DNA of 64,000 nt from Silvanigrella paludirubra (GCF_009208775.1 NZ_WFLM01000001.1:661325-725324), one strand, 5' to 3'. Shown: positions 45,375-54,285, counted from the first letter of the stretch. A program made the numbers and translations. The notes: generated by a model not told the origin, from the letters alone.

Positions 45375-47246
45375 TTAAAGAATTCTTTTTATAATATTTG
45401 GAATTTCATTTAAAGCTGCAACCTGATGAACTCCACCAAGAGCAATTGCCTCTTTTGGCATTCCAAATACAACACAAGTATCTTCATCTTGGGCAATTGT
45501 AAAAGCATTTTTATTATATAGTTCTTTTAATCCATTAGCCCCATCATTTCCCATTCCAGTTAAAATAAGAGCACAAATATTAACTTGATTCTTTAAATTT
45601 GCGAGAGAATAAAACATGTAATCAATAGAAGGTTTATGCATATTCATTTTTTCTGAATCATTTACTTCCAATATTAAATTATTTTTTTCTTCTATAATTC
45701 TCATTTGTTTTCCTCCTGGAGCTAAATAAACACAATTGGGCTCAAGGATTTGTTTGTTTTTTCCTTCATAAACTTTAAGATTACATAACTCATTTAATCT
45801 GTTTGCCAAAGCCAATGAAAAATATTCAGGAATATGCTGCACAATTACAATAGGCGGGGAATTTTTATTAAGTTGTGACAAAATAGTTTGAAGAGCTTCA
45901 ACACCACCAGTAGAAGAACCAATTGCAATTAAATCAGGTTTGGATATCTTTTTAGGTAAATTATTTGAATATATTGTTTTTGAAACTTGTCTATTTTTTA
46001 AATTATAATCCTTACTCGATTTTCTTGCTTGCATAATTGTGTTTTTAATATTTAAAATTTCTTTAGTTGAATGTATACCATTAGGTTTTTCAATATAATC
46101 AAATGCGCCTAATTCAAGACATTTTATTCCATTATCAGCCTCATCAAATCCGACAGAACTCATAATAACAATTGGAGGATGAGGTTTATTTTTTAAATGT
46201 TCTAAATATTCGATTCCATTCATTTTAGGCATATTCAAATCTAAAATTATAGCATGAGGCTGCTGTTCCAATTGACTTAGTTTTTCCATTGCTTCAATCG
46301 GATTTTCTGCTTCTCCAACAACTAAAAAACCTTCTTTTTTTGTTAAGTTTTTCCTTAAAAAATCTCTTATTGTCAAAGTATCATCAATAACAAATACTCT
46401 TGTTAAATCTTCGCTAGGTTCTGAATTTAATGAATAAATAGAGTTTTTTAAATGCGTAAAAGGAACATCAATTCCATTTAGAGACTCTGAATGACCTAAA
46501 ATTAAATAACCATTATTTTCTAAATTATTTTTTAATTTTAAAATTATATTTTTTACTTCTTTTCTTTTATAATAAATGATAATATTTCGAATTAAAATTA
46601 TATTAAATTTTCCAATATCTTCTGAATTTAATAATAAATTATGCACTTTAAATTTGCATAATTTATGTACACTATCTTTTATTCGAACAAATTTTTTGAA
46701 TTCATCTGTTCCATAATCAAAATATTTTTGAATTAATACTTTTCCCATTTCTTTTTCAATGTCGGAAATCAAATAAATTCCATTTTCGCATTTTTCAATT
46801 GATATGGCATCTAAATCGGTTCCTAAAATCTCAATAGGAGGAATGGAGTCATATTTTAAACCTAATGAATAACATGCTTCTAAATAACAAATAGCAAGTG
46901 AATAGACCTCTTTTCCAATTGAAGCTGCTGCGGACCAAATCCGAATAGGTTTATTATTTTTAATAAATTCAGGAAATATTTCATCTGCTAAAAAATCAAA
47001 ATGCTCAGGCTCTCTAAAAAATTCTGTGGTATGATTTGTCAAAATTGAAATTAAATTTTTTATTTCAAAATCCTTATTTTGACAATAATAATCATAATAA
47101 TCTTCAATTTTAATAAAATTTAAAATATTTACTCTTAATTTAATTTTTTCGGTAGCTAAAAGTATTTTTTCATTATTTAATTCAACTTGTATAATATTTT
47201 GGATGTCTTTAATAATTTTTATATAAATATCATCATTTTTTGCCAT
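45375..47246 (-). CDS. CheR-REC-CheB fusion: MCP methyltransferase and methylesterase in one chain
   Basis: A 623-residue protein. Residues about 1-270: CheR, with LTNHTTEFFREPEHFDFL, the SAM region IRIWSAAASIGKEVYSLAI (usual form has GCSTGEE-Y), EILGTDLDAISIEK, and FNIILIRNIIIYYKRKEV. Residues about 280-400: receiver domain, Asp in AIILDLNMPKMNG, Lys in YIEKPNG. Residues about 430-623: CheB methylesterase with catalytic Ser (IGSSTGGVEAL), His (VQHIPEYF) and Asp (GMGNDGANG). It should both add and remove methyl groups on MCP glutamates, the esterase being controlled by phosphorylation from CheA. Order CheR then CheB is unlike the common CheB-CheR-PAS hybrids. It follows the mcp gene by 6 nt. 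Confidence 0.9.
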   Translation of the reverse strand: MAKNDDIYIKIIKDIQNIIQVELNNEKILLATEKIKLRVNILNFIKIEDYYDYYCQNKDFEIKNLISILTNHTTEFFREPEHFDFLADEIFPEFIKNNKPIRIWSAAASIGKEVYSLAICYLEACYSLGLKYDSIPPIEILGTDLDAISIEKCENGIYLISDIEKEMGKVLIQKYFDYGTDEFKKFVRIKDSVHKLCKFKVHNLLLNSEDIGKFNIILIRNIIIYYKRKEVKNIILKLKNNLENNGYLILGHSESLNGIDVPFTHLKNSIYSLNSEPSEDLTRVFVIDDTLTIRDFLRKNLTKKEGFLVVGEAENPIEAMEKLSQLEQQPHAIILDLNMPKMNGIEYLEHLKNKPHPPIVIMSSVGFDEADNGIKCLELGAFDYIEKPNGIHSTKEILNIKNTIMQARKSSKDYNLKNRQVSKTIYSNNLPKKISKPDLIAIGSSTGGVEALQTILSQLNKNSPPIVIVQHIPEYFSLALANRLNELCNLKVYEGKNKQILEPNCVYLAPGGKQMRIIEEKNNLILEVNDSEKMNMHKPSIDYMFYSLANLKNQVNICALILTGMGNDGANGLKELYNKNAFTIAQDEDTCVVFGMPKEAIALGGVHQVAALNEIPNIIKRIL

Positions 47247-47252
47247 TTTATT

Positions 47253-48935
47253 TTATACTTTCCATCTAGAATCGTTTCTATTAGGTAGGTTATCTGTTAA
47301 TATTATATCGCTATTATCTTTTTCTTCAAAATCTTTTTGTAAATTTAATGGATAATAATTTTGACCTGCTTTTTGATTATGATTGGTATCATTTTTAAAA
47401 TCAGATGTTGGTATCATATTTTGACTATTTGAGACATTTCCTACTATTAAATATCTTAGTTTTGAAATAATTTCATTTATATTTTTTATTCCATTTGCTA
47501 AATACTGACTATCCGATGCTTGCGCAATTCCTATTGCATTATTTCTTTGAGTTACTTCATCTATTTGCCTCATAGCAATTGTAGTCTGCTTCATTCCTGT
47601 TTCTTGTTCTCCTGTTGATGAAACAATTATTTTTGTACCTTCGTTAATTTTAAAAAGAATTTCTGTCATATTATCAAAAGAAGTTTCACATACTTTAAAA
47701 ATATTTTTACCTGTCACAATTCGTTCTCTAATATCAGAGACAACATGAGCAACTTCAGAAGTAGAAGACTCAAGCAATTCTCTTATTTCATTTGCAGCCG
47801 AACCACTCATGGAAGCTAATTTTCCTACTTCTTCTGCAACAACCGCAAATCCCTTGCCATGAACTCCTGCACGTGCAGCTTCAATTGATGCATTAAATGA
47901 TAACAATCTTGTTTCAGAAACAATTTCATTAATTATTTTAGTTTTATTAGCAATTTTAACGATTAAATTTGAAATTTCTTCTAATTTAATATTTGATGCT
48001 TGAATGCTATCCATAGCAGAAAGCATTTGTGAAATAGATTCCCTTCCTTTCTGAGCGCTAATTTGTCCTTCTTCAGAAATACGTAAATTATGAGTTGAAT
48101 GTTTACTTGTTTGAGTTAACATTGAACTCATTTCTTCCATACTTGCTGCAGTTTCTTGGATTGCGGCAGCTTGTTTCATTGTCATATCAGAAAGTTCTTT
48201 TGTACTTTTTTGAGAACTATTTGCTCTTTGAAGAATAGAATTTGATTGACTATTTAGCCCTATAATTAAATTATTTAAACTATTATTTAATTTTTTAATT
48301 GCAAACTTAGAAACCAAAATAGCCGCGATTAAAAATAAGGACAAAATTAATATTAGAAAATATAAAGCATTTTTGCCATAATCATTTGTATTTTTAATAT
48401 TTATTTCTGAAAAATTATTAACTTCAGTAGTAATTTCAGAAATAGATTTTTCAAGTTTTTTAAAAACTTCATTAAATTTTATAATTGTAATTTGAGCTTC
48501 TCTATTTTTTTTCTCTAAAGTATTTTTTGCAATTTTATCCGCAAGATCTGTATAAATTTTAGCATCAGTTAAAATTAAACTTAAATCATCATGTATTTTT
48601 TTATTTAAAACCAAGCCATTTAGTGAGTTTAAATAATTTAAAAAATTAGATTTAAATTCTTTTTCTTCTTCAGATAATTCCTTTAGTTTTTCATAATTTT
48701 TAGATTCTGATGCCATTATTATCCCAAAAATATTTGCTCTTATCCCATCATGCATCATATCAGCAAGTGTTAGATTTTTTATTGCTGGTATAATTTCAGA
48801 AGACAACTTATTGATTTTTTCATTGTAAAATTTATTCAGTTGAAAAGGAATTATTCCAATACAAAAAATTAATATTATCATGATTGATGATAGAGTCCAA
48901 AGTCTTTTTCTAATTGTCCAAATACTTTTTCTCAT
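47253..48935 (-). CDS. Methyl-accepting chemotaxis protein
   Basis: A 560-residue receptor. First membrane helix at about 12-32 (LSSIMIILIFCIGIIPF), a periplasmic helical-bundle sensor of about 150 residues (four-helix type, ligand unknown), second membrane helix at about 190-212 (LYFLILILSLFLIAAILVS). No clear HAMP follows; the chain goes directly to a long coiled coil (MKQAAAIQETAASMEEMSSML) and the signalling tip RLLSFNASIEAARAGVHGKG with FAVVAEEVGKLA. A loose, charged tail ends the protein with no CheR-docking pentapeptide. Encoded 10 nt after cheW in the cheA-cheW-mcp-cheRB unit, so probably the dedicated receptor. Confidence 0.9.
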   Translation of the reverse strand: MRKSIWTIRKRLWTLSSIMIILIFCIGIIPFQLNKFYNEKINKLSSEIIPAIKNLTLADMMHDGIRANIFGIIMASESKNYEKLKELSEEEKEFKSNFLNYLNSLNGLVLNKKIHDDLSLILTDAKIYTDLADKIAKNTLEKKNREAQITIIKFNEVFKKLEKSISEITTEVNNFSEINIKNTNDYGKNALYFLILILSLFLIAAILVSKFAIKKLNNSLNNLIIGLNSQSNSILQRANSSQKSTKELSDMTMKQAAAIQETAASMEEMSSMLTQTSKHSTHNLRISEEGQISAQKGRESISQMLSAMDSIQASNIKLEEISNLIVKIANKTKIINEIVSETRLLSFNASIEAARAGVHGKGFAVVAEEVGKLASMSGSAANEIRELLESSTSEVAHVVSDIRERIVTGKNIFKVCETSFDNMTEILFKINEGTKIIVSSTGEQETGMKQTTIAMRQIDEVTQRNNAIGIAQASDSQYLANGIKNINEIISKLRYLIVGNVSNSQNMIPTSDFKNDTNHNQKAGQNYYPLNLQKDFEEKDNSDIILTDNLPNRNDSRWKV

Positions 48936-48945
48936 ATTTTGTCCT

Positions 48946-49434
48946 TTATATATTTATGGATAACTTCAAACTCTCATTTTCTTTAATAATTTTTAAATCT
49001 TCATCGCTTATAGATGAGATTAAATCTAAAATAGTCACTAATTTATCTTTCAAAATATAATTCCCAATAATAAATTTTATATCTATAGAATACTTCATAT
49101 CATTATTTTTTTGAATTTCTGATGCATTAATTGTTTGAACTGAAACTAAATCATCAACTATAACTCCAATACTTATAGAATCATTCTCTACTACTAAAAT
49201 AATTCCTTTATTTTCTTCATCATTAAAATTTGGAGATATTTTAATTCTAAAATCTATAACACTAATAATCTTTCCTCTTAAATTTATAATTCCTTTAAAA
49301 TAAGGAACCATAAATGGTACTGGCTTTATATTTACAGATTTGATCACTTCTTTAATTTGTAAAATATTACAGGCATATTCTTCATTTAATACTTTAAATA
49401 TTAAATATTTATTTTCTTCTTCATTAAAATCCAT
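48946..49434 (-). CDS. cheW: Chemotaxis coupling protein CheW
   Basis: About 162 residues, a single CheW domain: KYLIFKVLNEEYACNILQIKEVI, VPFMVPYFKGIINLRGKIISVIDFRI (the conserved Asn-Leu-Arg-Gly loop that contacts receptors and CheA), and IILVVENDSISIGVIVDDLVSV. It links MCP to CheA. Two adjacent ATGs overlap the end of cheA; the second, 49434, has GGAG at 5 nt and is preferred. Translation is probably coupled with cheA. Confidence 0.92.
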   Translation of the reverse strand: MDFNEEENKYLIFKVLNEEYACNILQIKEVIKSVNIKPVPFMVPYFKGIINLRGKIISVIDFRIKISPNFNDEENKGIILVVENDSISIGVIVDDLVSVQTINASEIQKNNDMKYSIDIKFIIGNYILKDKLVTILDLISSISDEDLKIIKENESLKLSINI

Positions 49435-51136
49435 CATAACTCCAAATATTTATTAACTGACTTAAATTAAGCACTAAAGCAGGTTCACCATTTCCTAAAA
49501 CTGTTGTAGCAAGAACACCAGGGATTCCCTTGAGTTCTTTAGACAGCTTTTTTAACACAATAGATTGTGTCGCAATTATTTGATCCACTTGAAAAGAGAA
49601 TTTTTTACCTAAATGTTGAATTAATATTCCATTTTTTTCATCCACAATTTCATTTTCTATTTCATGATTTCTGAAAACTTTATTTAATGATATAATAGGA
49701 ATTATTTCATTTCTTAATGTAAAAACTTCGCTTCCATTAATTCGAGATTCAATTTTAAATTTTTTATGATCTACAATCTCAGAAATTTGAGATTCAGGAA
49801 TAACAAACAGTTGATTATTTGATTTAAAAATCAGGCCTTTAATAATTGAAAGAGATGAAGGTAAAGATATAATAAATGTTGTACCTTTATCAATTTCTGT
49901 TTCAATATCTATGCTTCCTTTTAACTCTGAAATTACATTATTCACTACATCTAAGCCTACACCTCTTCCAGAAATATCGGTTACTATATCTTTGGTTGAG
50001 AATCCTGGCTTAAATATAAGTCTATGAATTTCATCTTTTGTTAAATTATTTTTCTCATCTACAATTCCATTTTCAATCGCTTTTTTTAATATTTTGTTTT
50101 CATCAAGACCTTTTCCATCATCTCTTAAATAAATTTTTACATTACCTTCATCTTGCATAGCTCTTAATTCAATTAAACTTTCAATAGATTTGTTTTTTCT
50201 TAGTCTTTCATCTTGACTTTCGATTCCATGATCAATTGCATTTCTTATTAAATGCGTAAGAGGATCTGTTAACTTATCAACAATAATTTTATCTAATTCA
50301 ACTTCAGAACCAAAAGAATCAAAGCGAATTTTTTTTTCTTGTTTAAAAGCAAGATCTCTGACTATCCTGTTCATTTTTTGAAATTGCTGATCTAATGACA
50401 TCATTCTTAAAGACAAAGTAATATCTTGGAGCTCTTGAATATTCTTTCCCATTTGAGAAATAATATTTTTGACATCTTGAGGAAGCGAGTTTGTTAAAGA
50501 TTTTTGTTTTAAAATATTTTGATCTATTACAACTTCACCAATATAATTAATCAAATTATCTAATTTACTTACGTTTACTCTTAAATATTCCTCAAGGTTT
50601 ATTTTTTTATTCTTTTCTAATTCACTTTGATTAATTTCAACGTTTTTAAATGTATCATTTTTTTCTTTATTTTCTAAACCTAAATTTTTTTCATCTTTAA
50701 ATATCTCAAAATTTTCTATAGGTACGTTTTTCTCATTAATATACTTCTTATTTTCTAAAGCAAATGAAATAATATCAATATTTTTTTGTATATTGTTATG
50801 AACATAACTAACATCATTTTGAATAGATTTTATCCAATCATTACTAATTGTATGTATTTCAAAAAAAAGATTTAAAATATTTATTTCAAAATTTATTTGA
50901 TCATTTTTAATATAAGTTAAAAGTTCTTCTACTTTGTGAATGTATTCTGCAAATTGTTTTAACCCTACAGAAGCTGAAGAGCCTTTTAAATTATGAGCAA
51001 TACGAAATAGTTGGATGAGAGATTCTTTTTCATTTTTATTATTGATATTTAAACAAGTTGTTTCCCAAGAAGCCAAGTTCTCTAAAGCTTCTTCTAAAAA
51101 TGTATTTATAAACTGAGTTTCAACATGATTACTCAC
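49424..51136 (-). CDS. cheA: Chemotaxis histidine kinase CheA
   Basis: A 570-residue CheA. P1 HPt domain with the phospho-His in LFRIAHNLKGSSASVG (about residue 48), a low-complexity linker (about 130-190, Asn/Lys/Glu-rich) where a P2 domain might be but is not recognised, P3 dimerisation helices (RVNVSKLDNLINYIGEVVIDQN), HATPase with THLIRNAIDHGIES, LRDDGKGLDENKI and FSTKDIVTDISGRGVGLDVV, and a C-terminal CheW-like P5. GTG start with AAGGAA 6 nt upstream. First gene of the chemosensory operon. It should phosphorylate the CheB receiver and a CheY, possibly the lone receiver at 1485 or one outside the window. Confidence 0.92.
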   Translation of the reverse strand: MSNHVETQFINTFLEEALENLASWETTCLNINNKNEKESLIQLFRIAHNLKGSSASVGLKQFAEYIHKVEELLTYIKNDQINFEINILNLFFEIHTISNDWIKSIQNDVSYVHNNIQKNIDIISFALENKKYINEKNVPIENFEIFKDEKNLGLENKEKNDTFKNVEINQSELEKNKKINLEEYLRVNVSKLDNLINYIGEVVIDQNILKQKSLTNSLPQDVKNIISQMGKNIQELQDITLSLRMMSLDQQFQKMNRIVRDLAFKQEKKIRFDSFGSEVELDKIIVDKLTDPLTHLIRNAIDHGIESQDERLRKNKSIESLIELRAMQDEGNVKIYLRDDGKGLDENKILKKAIENGIVDEKNNLTKDEIHRLIFKPGFSTKDIVTDISGRGVGLDVVNNVISELKGSIDIETEIDKGTTFIISLPSSLSIIKGLIFKSNNQLFVIPESQISEIVDHKKFKIESRINGSEVFTLRNEIIPIISLNKVFRNHEIENEIVDEKNGILIQHLGKKFSFQVDQIIATQSIVLKKLSKELKGIPGVLATTVLGNGEPALVLNLSQLINIWSYDGF

Positions 51137-51352
51137 TAGAATTCCTTTTTTAATAAAATTAAACTATTTTTTTTAATTTTTAAGAGAAAAGATTTCATAT
51201 GTCATTTTTTAAACAATTTTAATGGTTTTATGTAAATTTGATTAATATTTTCTTAATTCAATTTTAAATTATAAATTAAATATTGAGGAATGAACTATCA
51301 ATAAAACCATATCTTCTTAATTTTATAGAAGTTATATAAATAAAAAAAAACC

Positions 51353-51381
51353 TTGATTTTTTATTTTCATTCTAATATACT
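51353..51381 (+). promoter_or_regulatory. Sigma70-type promoter of the aromatic leader-DAHP synthase operon
   Basis: TTGATT (51353-51358), exactly 17 nt, then TATACT (51376-51381). The expected transcript starts near 51388, about 50 nt before the leader peptide ATG. The gap 51137-51671 otherwise holds only the cheA upstream region and the leader. Confidence 0.65.
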
Positions 51382-51436
51382 TATAAACTGATATGCTCGT
51401 GTATTCTTATAAGTCCCTAATAAAGGAAAGAAAATC

Positions 51437-51547
51437 ATGAAAGTCAGCTTGCGAGAGAATCAAATAAAGTCAATAATATCAAACTCATCTTCTTGTAAAA
51501 CTTCTGCTGCCTATTCTTTTTATTCCTTCCGATTTTATAACTTTTAA
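51437..51547 (+). CDS. Aromatic amino acid leader peptide, 36 residues
   Basis: An ATG ORF with AGGA 9 nt upstream, ending at TAA 51545, encoding 36 residues. The last eleven (YSFYSFRFYNF) contain seven aromatics, four Phe and three Tyr, with no Trp. It lies between a good promoter and the DAHP synthase gene (stop 124 nt before that start), so ribosome pausing on Phe/Tyr codons would sense shortage of the pathway products, as in the pheL type of leader. Downstream there are only AT dyads such as TTTTAATT / AATTAAAA near 51591-51616 and no GC-rich terminator, so the output step is not visible. Confidence 0.65.
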   Translation: MKVSLRENQIKSIISNSSSCKTSAAYSFYSFRFYNF

Positions 51548-51671
51548 TAAATCCCATTTAACAAAAAAATAAATATATTAATTAAATTCATTTTAATTTT
51601 GAAATTATAATTAAAATAAAAAATTAAATTAATTAAAACTTCATTTAAAATTTAAATAAAGGAACAAACTC

Positions 51672-52712
51672 ATGAATTATAATATATTAAAAAAAATTCC
51701 TACCCATAAAGAAATTATTGATTATGCTCCCTTATCTACTACAGCAAAACAAAAAATTGAAAAAGATAGAATAGAAGTAAAAAATATTTTAGAAGGGAAA
51801 GACAATAGGCTCTTATTAATTGTAGGGCCTTGCTCTGCTTGGCCCGAAAAAGCTGTTTTAAATTATGCAGAAAAACTAAAAAAATTAGAAGAAAAAGTAA
51901 ACGAACGTATTAAAATTGTAATGCGAGTTTATATTCAAAAGCCAAGAACGACTAAAGGTTGGGTTGGACCAATTATTCAACCTGATCCTTTCAAACAACC
52001 CGATCTAGAAGCTGGCATGAAATATTCTAGAAAAATGATGGTTGATGTCGTTGAAATGGGCTTGCCTATCGCTGACGAAGCTTTATCCACCCAAAATGCT
52101 GATGTATTTTTAGAACTTCTTTCTTGGGTTGCCATAGGAGCACGAAGTAGTGAAGATCAAGAACACCGTATTTTTGCATCTGCGATTGAATGTGCTGTTG
52201 GATTAAAAAACCCAACACATGGTTCATTAAAAATTGGGGTAAATAGTATTGTTGCAGCTCAATATAATCATATTTCAGCAATGAATGGTTATGAAGTGGA
52301 AACAAATGGAAATCAACATGCTCACCTCGTATTACGAGGAAGTAATCATGGCCCCAATTTCTCTAATATGCATTTAAATGAAGTAAAAAATCATATGGAA
52401 GAACATAAAATTAAAAATCCAGCTATTATAATTGATACCAGTCACGACAATTGTCTTTTAAATGGCAAAAAAGACCATCTTTTACAAGTAAACAATATTT
52501 TTGAAATTTTAGATAATATAAAAGATCGCCCCGATTTAAAAAAATTGGTAAAAGGATTTATGGTTGAAAGTTTTATTCAAGATGGCTGTCAACCTATTCT
52601 AGCTAATCAACCTGAAAAAATTAATTTAAATGGATTATCTATCACAGATCCTTGTTTAGGGTGGGATAAGACAGAAGAAATGATTTTTAATTTATTTAAA
52701 AAATTAAAATAA
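51672..52712 (+). CDS. 3-deoxy-7-phosphoheptulonate synthase (DAHP synthase, AroA-I type)
   Basis: A 346-residue class I DAHP synthase of the E. coli AroF/AroG/AroH type, first step of the shikimate pathway (PEP + erythrose 4-phosphate). Motifs: LLIVGPCSAWPEKAVLNYAEKL (metal Cys), VMRVYIQKPRTTKGWVGPI, LPIADEALSTQNADVF, SWVAIGARSSEDQEHR, HLVLRGSNHGPNFS (Lys/His region), AIIIDTSHDNC. The isozyme and its feedback amino acid cannot be told from sequence alone; the Phe/Tyr leader suggests response to Phe and Tyr. The ATG follows AAAGGAAC. First structural gene before prephenate dehydratase and chorismate mutase. Confidence 0.95.
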   Translation: MNYNILKKIPTHKEIIDYAPLSTTAKQKIEKDRIEVKNILEGKDNRLLLIVGPCSAWPEKAVLNYAEKLKKLEEKVNERIKIVMRVYIQKPRTTKGWVGPIIQPDPFKQPDLEAGMKYSRKMMVDVVEMGLPIADEALSTQNADVFLELLSWVAIGARSSEDQEHRIFASAIECAVGLKNPTHGSLKIGVNSIVAAQYNHISAMNGYEVETNGNQHAHLVLRGSNHGPNFSNMHLNEVKNHMEEHKIKNPAIIIDTSHDNCLLNGKKDHLLQVNNIFEILDNIKDRPDLKKLVKGFMVESFIQDGCQPILANQPEKINLNGLSITDPCLGWDKTEEMIFNLFKKLK

Positions 52713-52752
52713 TGATTTTTAAAAAGATTGAAACTTAAACTAGGAGATAAAC

Positions 52753-53310
52753 GTGATTTTAGGTGTTTCTGGTGATATAGGTTCTTTTTCGGAAGAAGCA
52801 GCTTTAAAATATATTGAACAATCTAACCTTTGTTTCGAACTTAAATACTTAATTGATATAGAAGGTGTTTTAAGCTCACTCTCGGAAAATTCTATTCAAT
52901 ATGGAATTTTTCCCGTAGTTAATTTAAGAGGAGGTTTAGTTAAAACAGCCTTTGAAGCTATGGGCAAATATCATTTTAAGTATAAAGAAAATATAAGCAT
53001 AAAAATTGAACATAATCTAATTACGAAAAATGAAGTTAGTTTAAATGAAATAACCACAATTGTTTCTCATCCACAAGCCTTTGCCCAATGCCAAAAATAT
53101 TTAAAAAGTAATTTTCCAAATATTGAATACATTGAGTGGAAAAATACGGCGTTGGCAGCAAGAAATCTTTCAGATGGTCTTTTTCCTTTAAATACGGCTA
53201 TTATCGGTCATAAAAAAACAGCTTCCCTTTATAATTTAAAAATAAGAGAAGAAAAAATACAAGATGAATTACAAAATTTAACCACTTTTATTATTGTTGA
53301 AAATATTTAA
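52753..53310 (+). CDS. pheA: Prephenate dehydratase-like protein without ACT domain
   Basis: A 185-residue protein, GTG start with AGGAGA 5 nt upstream. It resembles the catalytic part of prephenate dehydratase: GVSGDIGSFSEEAALKYI at the start and TTIVSHPQAFAQCQKYLKSNFP, then NTALAARNLSDG in the middle. It lacks the C-terminal ACT regulatory domain. Two normally constant motifs are altered: the PIENS loop is FPVVNLRGG, and the essential Thr-Arg-Phe motif near the end is TTF (NLTTFIIVEN). Activity is therefore uncertain. Operon position between DAHP synthase (40 nt) and chorismate mutase (30 nt) still supports a role in Phe synthesis. Confidence 0.7.
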   Translation: MILGVSGDIGSFSEEAALKYIEQSNLCFELKYLIDIEGVLSSLSENSIQYGIFPVVNLRGGLVKTAFEAMGKYHFKYKENISIKIEHNLITKNEVSLNEITTIVSHPQAFAQCQKYLKSNFPNIEYIEWKNTALAARNLSDGLFPLNTAIIGHKKTASLYNLKIREEKIQDELQNLTTFIIVENI

Positions 53311-53340
53311 CTAAACATCAAGATTAAAGGAAATTTTATT

Positions 53341-53604
53341 TTGAATTTAAATACTTTAAGAAAAGAGATAGAAGATATAGATAAGCTAATCATTGAGTGC
53401 TTAGCAAAAAGAGAAAACATATCAACTAAAATAGGAGAAATTAAAAGAGAAATGGGAATTCAAATCTATGATTCTGAAAGAGAAAAAAATTTGAATTCCT
53501 ATTATCATGAATTGAGTTTAAAATTTAATTTAGACCCTGAATTTATTCTTAAAATTTTTAAATTAATCATTAAAAAATCAAGAAATGTTCAGTTAAAAAA
53601 TTAA
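53341..53604 (+). CDS. Chorismate mutase, AroQ type
   Basis: An 87-residue helical protein: LNTLRKEIEDIDKLIIECLAKRENISTKIGEIKREMGIQIYDSEREKNLNSYY. The conserved Arg of TLRKEIEDID, Arg of LAKREN, Lys of IGEIKRE and the DSERE segment are those of the AroQ active site, which converts chorismate to prephenate. TTG start with AAAGGAA 7 nt upstream. It supplies the prephenate for the dehydratase-like protein encoded just before it. The gene ends one base from the convergent VOC gene. Confidence 0.88.
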   Translation: MNLNTLRKEIEDIDKLIIECLAKRENISTKIGEIKREMGIQIYDSEREKNLNSYYHELSLKFNLDPEFILKIFKLIIKKSRNVQLKN

Positions 53605-53605
53605 A

Positions 53606-54154
53606 TTACTTTTTTGTTGTTTTCGGTTTTCTTTTTTTAGCAGGCTTTTTTACTGCTTTTTTGGTGGTCTTTTTTGCTTTTGTGGTCTTTTTAGCGGAAG
53701 TTTTTTTCTTTTTAGAAGTTGTTTTTTTCTTTTTTGTTGCCGCTTTTTTAAGAACTTTTGCAAAGGACCATGAATATCCATCAATATCTGTTACGGTGCA
53801 CATTCTATCTCCCCAATAAAAATCTTCGGGAGAAACAACACTTCTACAACCGCTTGCAATCGCTTTTTCATAAATTTTATCAACATTGTCTACAAAAACA
53901 TAAAATGATTGTGACGCAGAAACATTTAATGTAGAAGGAGATCTGGCTGGACTTCCCATTGAACTTTCTGGATGAATCATAAATAAAACTGTATTTTTAT
54001 GAAATATATTAATATGATTTACATGACCATTATGATCTTTCATACCCTTTGTTTTAAAGCCAAATGCTTTTGTATAAAAGTCAGCAGATCTTTCTAGATT
54101 TCTAACTGCTAAATAAGGTGACAACCATGGCATACGAGTTGGACGAGGATCCAT
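53606..54154 (-). CDS. VOC (glyoxalase/bleomycin-resistance) protein with histone H1-like tail
   Basis: A 182-residue protein. Residues 1-135 form a VOC fold: PWLSPYLAVRNLERSADFYTKAFGF, NHINIFHKNTVLFMIHPE, QSFYVFVDNVDKIYEKAIASG, WGDRMCTVTDIDGYSWSFAK. Residues from about 136 to the end are almost only Lys, Ala and Thr with some Pro (KKAATKKKKTTSKKKKTS, KKAVKKPAKKRKPK), like eukaryotic H1 tails and some bacterial nucleoid proteins. The tail should bind DNA or RNA. Substrate of the VOC part unknown; many relatives act in resistance or detoxification. Stops of this gene and of chorismate mutase are 1 nt apart. Confidence 0.85.
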   Translation of the reverse strand: MDPRPTRMPWLSPYLAVRNLERSADFYTKAFGFKTKGMKDHNGHVNHINIFHKNTVLFMIHPESSMGSPARSPSTLNVSASQSFYVFVDNVDKIYEKAIASGCRSVVSPEDFYWGDRMCTVTDIDGYSWSFAKVLKKAATKKKKTTSKKKKTSAKKTTKAKKTTKKAVKKPAKKRKPKTTKK

Positions 54155-54285
54155 ACGAAGTTCCTTTTTGTCATAATGTTATAAAGTAAATTACCCAGTC
54201 ATAATATTTACAAATAAAAACATAATATTCAAGACTTAATAGGAAAATATTTTCTCTATGGTAACAATTTGACAAAATTAAATGA

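Noticed and set aside
51591..51616. TTTTAATT / AATTAAAA hairpin as the attenuator terminator
   Set aside because: Stem has no GC pair and such dyads are frequent by chance in this composition.
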